Shown in pieces: positions 54,897 to 64,000 of a DNA stretch of 64,000 nt (within the stretch, counting starts at the first letter, position 1; every line of letters starts with the position of its first letter). Where the stretch lies: assembly GCA_019828545.1 (NCBI GenBank), contig JACVRA010000138.1:372001-436000 (forward strand), in the 5' to 3' direction. This DNA comes from Paracamarosporium sp. OC-R06-R3. Its lineage: Eukaryota > Ascomycota > Dothideomycetes > Pleosporales > Didymosphaeriaceae. Position numbers and translations under genes: made by a program. The notes under the pieces were generated by a model. It was not told the origin of the DNA and made no database searches. It saw only the letters and a program-made list of their open reading frames with translations.

Positions 54897-56202
54897 TCAG
54901 CTTTCTCGTTCCGAGCTGCTGCGGAACTTGCCACCCGAGAGGCGGTCATATGCTCGCTCGCTGCCCTTGCAGTGCTTGACGATCCAGGGGTGTCTCTCCA
55001 CGTCTTCGAGAGCGATACGTTTCTCGGGGTCGAGAACCAGGAGCTAGTTGCCCATGTCAGTATAGACTCCAAGAAGACAAGCAAAGTGGGCAGTGTCCTT
55101 ACCTTTTTAATCAGATCCTTTGCTTCGGGGCTAACGAAGTTGGGCACTGTGTACTCTCCTCTCACGATCTTCCTCTGCGTCATCACCTGGGTATCCTCGA
55201 ACGGCGCCTCGCCCACCAGGAACTCGTACGTCAACACACCCAAACTCCACAAGTCGACCTTTTCTGAGTAGAAGCTTTCTTTGCCGCGACCCGTGAGCAT
55301 CTCTGGTGGGAGGTAGTCGAGCGTTCCGCACATGGTGTTACGTCTGTTGTTAGGTGCGTGGACCGACCAGCCAAAGTCAGAGATCTTGATTTCGCCGTGG
55401 ATACCGACGAGGATATTCTCAGGCTTGATGTCCCGATGCATGACGTGCTTCTTGTGGAGATACTTAAGCGCTGCAGCCATCTGGGCAATGTACTCTGCGG
55501 CCTTTGGCTCGGGGAACCGCTGTTCGCGGCGCAAATGCTTGTATAGCTCTCCCTTTCCGGCGAACTCGAGGATGAGGAAGATCCGCTTGGCGTCGTGGAA
55601 GTGACCGAACAATCGCAGGATGTTTGGGTGAGCGAGGTGAGATTGGATCTCGATCTCGCGTCGCACTTGCTTTTCGACTTTGCCTTGCTGCAGCTCAGCT
55701 TTGTGCAGCACCTTGAGTGCGCAGACGAAGCCTGACGCGCGCTCCTTGGCCAGGTAAACACGGCCAAACTTGCCCTTCCCAAGAGGCTTTCCAATCTCGA
55801 ACATTCCCAAATGCCATTGCTTTGGAGTAGTAGGTTGAGAGTAAAGTGCGGATTCAGTGAGTGTGCGGCGGTGCCCTGGGTTCTCGCGGCCCTGTGTGGA
55901 TGATGCAGCTATCGTGACCTTTGCGATGTTTCCGTTGACAATCTTAGCTGAGTTGGATGCAGCAAGCTTCTGCAGTGGCATTTTCATGCGGTTTGCAGCT
56001 GACGTTGAGGCGGCGAGGCCGGTTAACGATACGGAGGTGGCGAGAGAGGCCTTGGGTTGTGTTAGCTGGAGTCTAACGAAAGGGTGAGAGGGACACTGTA
56101 TACTTTTGATTTGTGATAAGTGGCATTGGTGTGATGCTGGTCGTCATTCTCGTCCGTGACGGTAATACGCTCGAAAGCGGCCTCGAGATTGGTAACGTCC
56201 AT
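54897..56202 (-). CDS. Aurora-family serine/threonine kinase (Ipl1/Ark1)
   Basis: Three exons (56202-56104, 56050-55103, 55043-54897; introns 53 and 59 bases) encode 397 aa, an exact multiple of three. The N-terminus [20 protein letters not shown] is joined by splicing to a Ser/Thr-rich linker. The kinase domain starts [21 protein letters not shown] (about 125): glycine loop GKGKFG, lysine in ALKVLH, catalytic loop [34 protein letters not shown] with the Aurora activation threonine, then [18 protein letters not shown]. The last exon gives [21 protein letters not shown]. This is the chromosomal passenger kinase for chromosome segregation and cytokinesis. It diverges from TIP41. Confidence 0.96.
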
Positions 56203-56530
56203 GCTGTCTGCTGAAATACGAAAGGATGCAAATCGGCTGAAGGAAAAGCTGTGTGAAAGCGCAGACCGGAACTGCGATTGAACTCGGACTCTGTCCTATG
56301 TTGGGTTCCCTGGTAATTGTGCGAGTGGGCTGTAAGAGCAAGCGGGCGAGCTGCGGCATGGTTATGTTAGGACCAGTACACAAGCGCCGTTGCTAGAGCG
56401 ACACAAGCGATGACCGTTTTGGAGCTCTCCGATCCCCCCACCACCCCGCGCCTGAGCCGCATTCTCTTGCGCAACCTGCAAATCAGTCTTTATACCAATT
56501 TCTGTCAAACCACTAACGTTAATCTATACG
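56203..56530. promoter_or_regulatory. Divergent promoter, Aurora kinase and TIP41
   Basis: A 328-bp region between two start codons on opposite strands. Confidence 0.5.
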
Positions 56531-57436
56531 ATGATGTCGGCGCTCGACGGCACGCCGCTCGATACCGCGGCACCTGGCCATGCAGACACGTCCATCACCA
56601 AGAATGGCTTCAAGATCACTACGCGGAAGCTCCCGATACTGAAGGCTGGCCCGATAGATGAGATGACGAAGAATCTGGGGATTACGCCGCCAGAAATGAT
56701 ATTCGGGGACAACTTCATGCGCATCGAGCACGCGCCGAGTGGCTGGCACATAGAGTTCAACGCCTTCGATGCGCTGGACCGCGTGGACAAAACGGGTGAC
56801 TCTATGTTGAAGGTATCATACTCAAAGGAATGGCAGCAGAATAGGTGAGTAGGAGCCTCTTGACAAGGCAGTGGACTACGCACAGATCCCTGGGGTTATG
56901 CGCCTGTTTGGTTGCGAGACAACGCTAACCTCTCCAGACAAAAGCAATTTGAAGACATCAAGGAAGTCGTCAAACCCTTCGATTGGTCCTACAGCACCGA
57001 CTACAAAGGTTCAACCTCTGATACACCTGCGCTCGAACCCACCGACACCCCGATACCACTGGCCCTGCTCAAGCGTCCCGACCCGATTCACTTCTTTGAC
57101 GACGTCATGCTCTACGAGGACGAGCTTGCAGACAACGGCATCGCCATGTTCTCCTGCAAGATCCGCGTTATGCCTGCAAGGCTTCTGCTTTTGGCCCGCT
57201 TCTTCATGAGGTTGGACGATGTGGTCTTCCGGATACGAGACACTAGGGTGTTCGTTGAGTTCGAGACTGGCGAAGTAATCAGGGAATACACCGCACGAGA
57301 GGAAAAGTACGAGATCGTGCGCAAGACGCTTGCAGGAACGAGGGAGGACGTGCTTGCTATTATGAGAGACCCAAACCGCTTGGCCGAGTTTATACCCGTG
57401 ATTGAAAAGGCCTCAGATAGAGTGGTCTTGAAGTGA
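56531..57436 (+). CDS. TOR-pathway protein Tip41
   Basis: Two exons (56531-56844, 56938-57436; intron 93 bases) encode 270 aa, an exact multiple of three. It starts with two consecutive ATGs; the first is taken. The family core is plain: FKITTRKLPILKAGPIDEMTKNLGI, PPEMIFGDNFMRIEH, then WQQNRQKQFEDIKEVV across the splice, FFDDVMLYEDELADNGIAMFSCKIRVMPARLLLLARFFMRLDDV, and VFVEFETGEVIREYTARE. Tip41 binds Tap42/PP2A-type phosphatases and acts in TOR nutrient signalling. Length agrees with other fungal Tip41 proteins. Confidence 0.96.
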
Positions 57437-58256
57437 ACGAGCACTTGAATAATCCCCAAGAAGCATGTCAGCTTGTGTGTGCTGAAGAACACGCGGCGTT
57501 GGGAGAGTAGTAGTGCTCCGAGATATTGGGACTGTCCAGAAGGGTACCGATGTACAAGGTATAAGGCGACATATCAGAGGACCCCAGCAAGGTGTGAGAT
57601 CTGGTTCAGACCATCGAGAAGGGTTAGAAACTCAACGTCCTTCATCCGCAGGAAAATTGCGAGCTCACGATGAGGGGCGCTCCATCAAAGGTATTACCCA
57701 GTATTAGCAATTCATGGGCTCGGCTGGGTCTTGATGTTGGGAGAGCCGCGGTGCAGTGGATATGCGCATATAGGGATCTATAGAAGCTGAAAGAGAGTGA
57801 AAGGCCTCAGGCGTAGCACAGGGAAGATGGCCATGTCACAAACAATTGGCTCTTCTGGCACAGTTTCAGAGAGAAGACATAAACCTTGAATCTACATAGA
57901 ACAAGTCGAGCTTCTTCGGGCCCTCTAGCCTGAGATCAAATTCCAAATCCGTTGAGCAAGAAGCAACAGACACATGCAACTTTCCCAACCCAACAAACCA
58001 GCCACAAACGCCCTGCAGCCTATGCCGAGGCATCTGCTGCCCTCCCCTTCAACTTCCAAGCAGGCCATGTGTAATAGCAACCCTGCACATGACGCCCCTC
58101 GCCCGCGTCATACGTAACTCTGCTGCCCCACCTTCCCTGCTAGCACCCCGCCATAGCTAGCCCAACACACATCCTCGCAAGGCTCCCTCAGCAACAACCC
58201 CTTCTTAGCTCCTCACCACCCTCTACACCTTTCAACCCCTCCTCAACACTCTAAAC
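57437..58256. other. Intergenic, TIP41 to acyl-CoA-binding protein
   Basis: An 820-bp region. The last 250 bases before the next start codon are C-rich and purine-poor, as in promoters of strongly expressed fungal genes. Confidence 0.5.
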
Positions 58257-58760
58257 ATGCCTTCCGCAAAGTTCAACGAGGTCTACCAGAAGACGCGCGA
58301 GATCAAGAGCGGTCCAAGCAACGATGATCTGCTGAACGTACGTCGCCTGCGAGCCCCCTTCCCAAGGCATAGACCTGCAAATGGGACGCAATATCAGGAG
58401 AGAGGCTGACAGAGTGGTAGTTGTACGCGTACGCCAAGGTCGCTCAGGGCGAGGACATCGAGAAGGCAGCCAAGCCCGGCATGATGGACTTCACCGTATG
58501 TCCTTTTCGTCTCCCTCCCTTCCTCCAAATACATCGCACTCCGTGCTCGTCTCAGCACGGAGACACGTGGCAGATACCGGAGACTGTCATGCAGAACAGG
58601 GGAGGGATATAGTGCGTGAGCAAACTGGCTAACATAGTAATAGGGCAAGGCCAAGCGCAAGAGGTGGCAGGAGGTCGTCGATGCGGGTACCTCCCAGGCG
58701 GACGCCGAGAAGAAGTATATTGAGCTCGGCGAGTCTCTCATCAAGACACACTTGAAGTAA
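58257..58760 (+). CDS. Acyl-CoA-binding protein
   Basis: Three small exons (58257-58337, 58421-58495, 58644-58760) encode 90 aa, an exact multiple of three. All parts of the four-helix fold are visible: FNEVYQKTREIKSGPSNDDLLN, LYAYAKVAQGEDIEKAAKPGMMDFT, GKAKRKRWQEVVDAGTSQADAEKKYIELGESL. Compared with common sequences the loop normally reading QATVGD is KVAQGE. It binds medium- and long-chain acyl-CoA esters in the cytosol and supplies them to lipid synthesis. The desaturase about 3 kb away works on the same substrates, though the two genes are not adjacent. Confidence 0.94.
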
Positions 58761-59076
58761 ACATGTGCGGATGCATGTGTGGGACGCCCGGCGGTGGGCG
58801 GATAGCATATAGAGCTTAGCCGCTGCGGGAAGACACATAGTTAGCGACTTGCAATGATATGACTTCAAACATGTACTGGAATTTGATTTTTGTGGCCATA
58901 CTCGCTTGTAAGATTGGAGTGAGCTAGGATATATGTTGTTCTTCGAGCGAGGTATACTTCCCCCTTTGTGCAGGACTTCGTTCTTCGATTTGCTTTCAGG
59001 GACGGAACATGACCGGGTGAGCTCTAAGCTGCACAGCCGTATGTCTCAACATAAAGTCACTGACCCAGACAGCAAA
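58761..59076. other. Convergent intergenic region
   Basis: A 316-bp spacer between the 3' ends of the acyl-CoA-binding protein and TDP1 genes. Nothing else is supported. Confidence 0.45.
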
Positions 59077-61113
59077 CTAGTACCCATTCCAAACCCGCCC
59101 CATCCAATCTTCCTCGCCATCCGGCAAAGACGCACACCAAGGGACCTCCTCTGCTCCATACGGGCTCAGCGGCAAATCATACGGCATACGAAAGCCGACG
59201 ACCGTCTTAGCTTTCTCTTCTGTCCCTTCACCCTCTTTTACTTCCCTAGATGCATCTTCAGCCACCGGGATATCCCTCCCAAACACCGGTACCATGACAG
59301 TATCGTCAGATTTGCCATACAGGCCCGGCCAAACTACAACACCAGTTTCATAGCTTTGAATCCAGACTTCGCCCTTCTTGTTTTCTAACTCGCCCCATGC
59401 TTGCTTGCTTAGGTTCGCACTTGTGACCATTGCCCAGTCGATGGCGTTCATTTCGGCGTCACTAAAGCGGATGTAGGTCTTGATGTGTGGGGCGGCAGGG
59501 CCGCGGTGAGATTCGTGCCTCGTTGTGGTGGTAGAATCTGGGAGGGTGTACTTCCAATGACAAAGCAGAGGACGTAGGTACTCGACTTGTTTCTGTTGTG
59601 CTGGAGATTGAATCTTTGTGTGGATTGAGCCACCGGAGCTGTAGCCGTCGAGTGATGTGCGGATCTCTGAAGCGGTTGGGAAGATGATGTTTAGGGTTGG
59701 CTCGTGTTCTTTTTCTGAAGATTTGGCGATGGATGACGCTTTAGCGAAGAAGTTTGAGGCTGCCGAAGATGGAGCTGCTGATGTAGTACGGCTAAGTACA
59801 GAACGGAGATGTTTGATCCAGGTTGGGTTCGTGCCTAGAGTGGCTATAGATGATACCTGAGCAACGACCTTGGGAGGAAGCGTGGACGTTGTCTCTGCAC
59901 ATGGTATCGTTGACAATATCTCTTTAAGTCCAAGCCACCCAAATGAAGTTTGTACCGACGGTCTTGTATCAATGGGCTTCTGACGTGAAGGTGCACTTCC
60001 TAGAAATGCCGCTCGGATGGCAGAAAAATCGAAATTGACCAACTGTTCCGTGAGACCATTTAGTCGCTTGCCGTATGCATTAAGATAGCAGAGAAGATCT
60101 TTCTTAAACCGCCCGCCACTGCCGATAGGATACGTGACATTTTCGGCCAGAGAATCCGAAGAATCGGATACGAGAGGCAAGAGGGGAGATCGCCATACAG
60201 CTTGCGTCATGTTGACCCAATCTCGCTGAATCATGTTCGCGGTATGGATGACTACTTGAGCTGAATCGTCGTGCCGAAAAAGAATGAGCATCTTGGAGTG
60301 ATGAGTACCGAAAGGGTCCGGCATATAGGCTGATATGAGTTGGATGTTTGGATAGCGCCCTGCTGCTTCCTGCAATATGTTAGATGGTGAAAGACAGAAG
60401 ATTACGGCGATACGTGCCATCAAAGCAATTCTCCTCTCATCTTCATTCTTCCAAAATCCATGCACGATCTTGACTTTGACCATGTGTTTGACATCAGCAT
60501 CGAAGTGTTTCCTATTCCAATTAGCTTCGTCTGAGAATCAGCAAACGCAAGATATTGGCGTCTTATGCGCAGGACTAGACAGTGAGTTTCCGAGCAGTCT
60601 GCCATTGAGTTGACAAACTGTACACAAGCGATTCATCCACCACTCCCCCATTACTACTCACATCACAAAGTCCAAATCAAATAAGTAATTGAAATTCCAG
60701 CATTCCTTGATCATAGGATCTCCTAGAATATCTCTGAGCCCCACCGCGTCCGCATTCTGATGCGGCGCCAGATCCCGAATCTTCGTAAGCTGGACGGGCG
60801 AACCAACGACTATCGTCTTTTCGAAGCTCTTCTCTTCTTCGGCGATGCGTATGCGTGGTGGCTCGACCTGTGACTGCTCGGTTACGTGAGCATCGGCTTG
60901 CGCTGCCTGTGGTGTCGACGATCGCCGCGTGCGCTCTCTTTTGCCGGTGGACGGGGGACTGATAGGTCGTTGTAAGCTTGTAGCTTTCTTCTCGCCCGCA
61001 ACTCGTTCTTCGGAGGTTGGCGGTGGCGGCGTGCATCCTGCCTCTGTCGTGATGTCTAGTTCTAGCTTCCGCCGCTTGTTGGGAGGGCCTTCGGGGTCGT
61101 GTTGTACACTCAT
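59077..61113 (-). CDS. Tyrosyl-DNA phosphodiesterase 1
   Basis: Two exons (61113-60662, 60511-59077; intron 150 bases) encode 628 aa, an exact multiple of three. The start ATG gives MSVQHDPEGPPNKRRKLELD, with a nuclear-localisation-like basic run; about 95 disordered residues follow. The catalytic region begins SPVQLTKIRDLAPHQNADAV and IKECWNFNYLFDLDFVMKHFD, with the splice inside DFVM. The two HKD-type catalytic motifs are HHSKMLILF and HIKTYIRFSD, and TSANLSKQAWGE follows. The C-terminal WCASLPDGEEDWMGRVW is typical. It removes topoisomerase I and other adducts from DNA 3' ends. A long Ser/Ala-rich insert (SVLSRTTSAAPSSAASNFF) sits between the two halves. Confidence 0.95.
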
Positions 61114-61734
61114 CGTAGCTGTTGGGCGTGGAGTTTGAACGTCCGAACTGTTCAAGAGCTACTGCTGCGTGCGGAACGTGGGTTCGTCTTCAGGTTGAGG
61201 TGTGAAGTAAAGCTTCCAGATTAGGCGAGCACGATCAAGGCAACACCATCTCGACGTGCCGCTATGGGCGCAGACGTCTCCCGACTGGCCCGCCGCATCT
61301 ACGTCTGCCTTGCGAGACGGGCTGTGCGAAGGTGGTTCCACTGCAAGTCTACCAATTTATAGCTGGTCTCGAGCTCGTCACACATCCTGATGCCACACAT
61401 AATCTGCCACTGAGGTCACCTTCGTATGCTGCTGTGGCGTTAATGAATGACATGAGCACTGTTTCACATTGTACCACTGAGAGTAATTCGGAGTATGAAT
61501 GGTATCGTTTTGCTTTATACTAAACGTAGGCAGGGAGATTGATTATACCGCCCACTTTTTGGCACTGAAGCCACTACTCCTGAAAAAGCAACCATATGCC
61601 GTCTAATCGTAATGGTGATTTTGAATTGTCCCCAACTAGTGCAAAAAAACATTACTACACCGATACAAGGTGTAGATTTTGGTAACGCCGGATCGCTTAT
61701 GACGGGAAGTTGAAACTGACAAACTGGAGAGAAC
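61114..61734. other. Intergenic, TDP1 5' region and desaturase 3' region
   Basis: A 621-bp region holding the TDP1 promoter and the desaturase 3' untranslated region. No other gene is supported. Confidence 0.5.
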
Positions 61735-63231
61735 CTATGCCGCGCTTGCGCTAACGATGGGCTGCTGGACCTTGGTAACCTGGTTACCGGCCCGGATAAT
61801 TGGGTTGCCAGCCTCATCCTTGGCAACCTGGACATCCTTGTTCTCCTTTTGAGCACGCTTCCAAATCTCGACCTCACATCCACCACGGATGACGCCCACC
61901 CTCATAGTGGAGAGGAGGTTGTGTGCAGCGTTGGAATGCAGGTAGACACCGCCGTTGAACATGGCAGTAGCATCTTTGCCAATACCACTGCGGATGAGCG
62001 CCTTACCACCAGGGTGCTCGTTGATGAAGTCGGTTACGTCATGAACGATACCAGCAACAGCGATGAGACCACGACCATTCTTGGCTTGCTCAACATAGTC
62101 GTCCCACTCGATGACGGGGAGCTGGTCGAGAGGGACACCCCAATCGAGCTTGGCCCGCTTCTGGTCGAGCTTCTTCTGCAGTTGCTGCACGCGGCCCTTC
62201 TCGATCTCGTTGGAACGGAACTGCTTGAGGTCGTAGGCGAGACCGAGCTTGCTCCAGAGCCAGATGCTCCACTTGGTGGGGTCGTACTGGTGCCATTGGA
62301 TGGCGTTGCGGTAGTCCGAAGGGAACTCGTGGTGGAAGTTGTGGTAGCCCTCGCCAAGGGTGACGATAGCAGTGATGACGTGGTCCCTAGGGCTGTTGCG
62401 ATCATCGAAGGGCTGGTCGCCGAGCCAGTGAGCAAGCGAGTTGACGCAGAAGGTGGCCTGCTGAACGAAGAAGATACGCAGGATACCAGCGTAGATGAAG
62501 CCACCCATCCAGTCTCCCCAGCCGAGCCCGGAGACGATGGTAGGGAAGATCAGGCCCATGAAGAACACGACCTTGAGATAGTTCTTGTGCTGCCAGACGA
62601 CGACCGGGTCCTCGTTCAGATCAGTAATGTCGGTGCGGCCGATGCGCTTGGGGTTCTGCTTCATGACCATCCATCCAAGGTGGCTGTACATGAGACCCTT
62701 GCGGACGCTGTAGGGATCCTTGTTCGTGTCGGTATAGCGGTGGTGAGCTCGGTGGTCACGGCTCCACCAGCGGATGGAGCCCTCGACGGCACCACCACCC
62801 ACGGCAGCGAGGAAGATCTTCAGCGGGAGAGAAGCGTTGTATGACTTGTGTGCCCAAAGACGATGGTAGCCAGCTGTGATACCCAGACCGGTCCAGAAGT
62901 AGTAGACTACAGCCCAGGCGGCCGTTTGCCAGCGAAGCGGGGTCCAGAAGGCGGCGACGCAACCCATGAAGGGGATGCCAATGATGAGGAAAACCTGATC
63001 GAGATGTTAGATACAACCCAGCGAGCGAATTGAAAGATGACAACTTACATTGAGCCAGTTGACGTGCTTGTACCAGTTCTCCCTCGTGATGGGAAAGTCT
63101 GTGATGTGCGGCTTCTTGGGGTCGTACTTCGGGTTCCGGTTCGGTTCGTTTGTGCTTGCCATGGGCGACGGCTGCGAGACGTACTGAGGGTCGACGGCAA
63201 GCTCGCCGGAGACGGGCTGGTGGGAAGGCAT
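61735..63231 (-). CDS. Acyl-CoA delta-9 desaturase (Ole1-type) with cytochrome b5 domain
   Basis: Two exons (63231-63049, 62994-61735; intron 54 bases) encode 480 aa, an exact multiple of three. The splice restores [20 protein letters not shown]. Three histidine boxes ligate the di-iron centre: HRLWAH, HRAHHR and HNFHH. Four membrane helices surround them. The C-terminal cytochrome b5 domain carries HPGG ([15 protein letters not shown]) and a second haem histidine in [10 protein letters not shown]. It introduces the first double bond into palmitoyl- and stearoyl-CoA at the ER membrane; the fused b5 supplies electrons. Fungal OLE1 genes are regulated by fatty acids and oxygen; no such site is identified here. 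Confidence 0.97.
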
Positions 63232-64000
63232 GGCTGATTGCGTCTCTACGACGGATAAGTCGTTGAGTGCACCCGGGCCGGATCAACCAGGCAGTGGGGT
63301 TGAAGAAAGAGAAAAAGTGAGAGTGAGAGCTGAGGACGGAGGAAGAGGGAAGGCAAGCGAGGCCGATAATATAGGCGGTGGAATGGAAACAGCCGGGGAG
63401 AGGGATGGAAATGTTGAACCCCAACGAGGCAATGAGTGGCTGTCCAAGCGAACGGACCGGGACCTTGCATCCACAGCTTTCGAGACCCCAAACGCTTGTC
63501 GCTTGCGACTGTCTGGGCATAGCGCACCCTGCGATTCGCTGGCGTGGAGCTGCTGCGTGGCTTGGGCGAGTAACGGTGTGCAGAGACTTTTGGAACGGCA
63601 CATCTTCGCCGCAAACACGCCGCTGATCGCTGCTTCGAGAAGAGTCGCCAGGTGGCAAAGGCGGCTACATGAGTCGCCCGCACTCTAACCGCAGCACCGC
63701 GGCCTCCAGGAGCTGCTCTGGCCTCCGCAGTGTCATCGCCATGTAGACAGTGCACCTCCGCGCTCTAGTTGACGGCCTGGCTTACGCGCTGGCTTCCGAG
63801 CTTCGGCGACGCCCTCGGCAACTTTCCTACATTCCCGTCTCACGCCACACGCTGTACTGTATAGCACATAGTAGTGATGCCATCGAATACGCTGAGCATC
63901 GTAGCCGTGCCGCATCAGATCGGCTGCAATTGAAGACCCGGCGCAAACAGCACCAGCTCCGTTGGCCATCCTGCCATTGGAGCACCAACGTGGCCGTCCG
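63232..64000. promoter_or_regulatory. Upstream region of the desaturase gene, window end
   Basis: 769 bp upstream of the desaturase. It likely contains its promoter and leader. A 78-codon minus-strand frame near the right edge (63969-63733) has no recognisable motif, and no gene is called. Confidence 0.45.

Noticed and set aside
56051..56103. Alternative 38-base first intron for the Aurora kinase, using acceptor CTCCAG
   Set aside because: It is shorter than workable fungal introns. The 53-base version has a GCTAAC branch site and keeps frame.
61849..62844. 331-codon plus-strand open frame antisense to the desaturase
   Set aside because: It mirrors a highly biased coding strand, has no motif, and is fully explained by codon composition of the desaturase gene.

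Overview
The window looks like nuclear DNA of a filamentous ascomycete (Pezizomycotina). The genes carry short GT-AG introns of about 46 to 230 bases with CTAAC/CTGAC-like branch sites. They encode fungus-specific proteins: a signalling mucin, fungal Tim21, a Bem1 scaffold with SH3-SH3-PX-PB1 domains, and a delta-9 desaturase fused to cytochrome b5. A tRNA-Glu(CTC) with a short intron is also present. Gene make-up and codon style suggest Dothideomycetes/Pleosporales; that is inference, not proof.

Layout. 1-21.8 kb is an accessory-like half with widely spaced genes and repeat debris. It holds a non-autonomous hAT-type element with a perfect 8-bp target duplication, a GC-rich 64-bp tandem duplication, an SDR oxidoreductase, tRNA-Glu, an unrecognised 732-aa membrane protein, and a DOMON/cytochrome b561 protein. 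A decayed mobile-element-like locus follows at 10-11.5 kb, then a secreted M28 aminopeptidase. Next is a catabolic-looking group: an MFS sugar/quinate-type transporter with a frameshift, a divergent SDR, and a dehydroshikimate-dehydratase-like TIM barrel. A DUF4336-type protein closes this half.

22-44 kb is a dense housekeeping block: VPS36 (ESCRT-II), THP3-like SAC3/PCI protein, BEM1 (polarity), a conserved membrane protein, TIM21 (mitochondrial import), MSP1 (mitochondrial AAA extractase), SEC27 (COPI beta-prime) and MSB2 (osmosensing/MAPK mucin). Several are divergent pairs sharing promoters of roughly 240-330 bases.

44-51 kb is a gene-poor, partly GC-rich stretch with one orphan frame and one possible broken or unresolved gene. 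51-63.3 kb returns to housekeeping genes: PRO1 (glutamate 5-kinase), ATP23 (mitochondrial metalloprotease), an Aurora kinase, TIP41 (TOR/PP2A), acyl-CoA-binding protein, TDP1 (DNA repair) and OLE1-like desaturase.

Exon joins were worked out by hand. For almost all multi-exon genes the spliced length is an exact multiple of three and the joined protein reads through family motifs. The one exception is the sugar transporter, which is exactly one base too long at an A7 run. No CRISPR array, rRNA or convincing new multi-gene system was seen. The best leads for novelty are the 732-aa membrane protein, the transporter/SDR/TIM-barrel cluster with its inverted-repeat promoter element, and the decayed locus near 10-11.3 kb.
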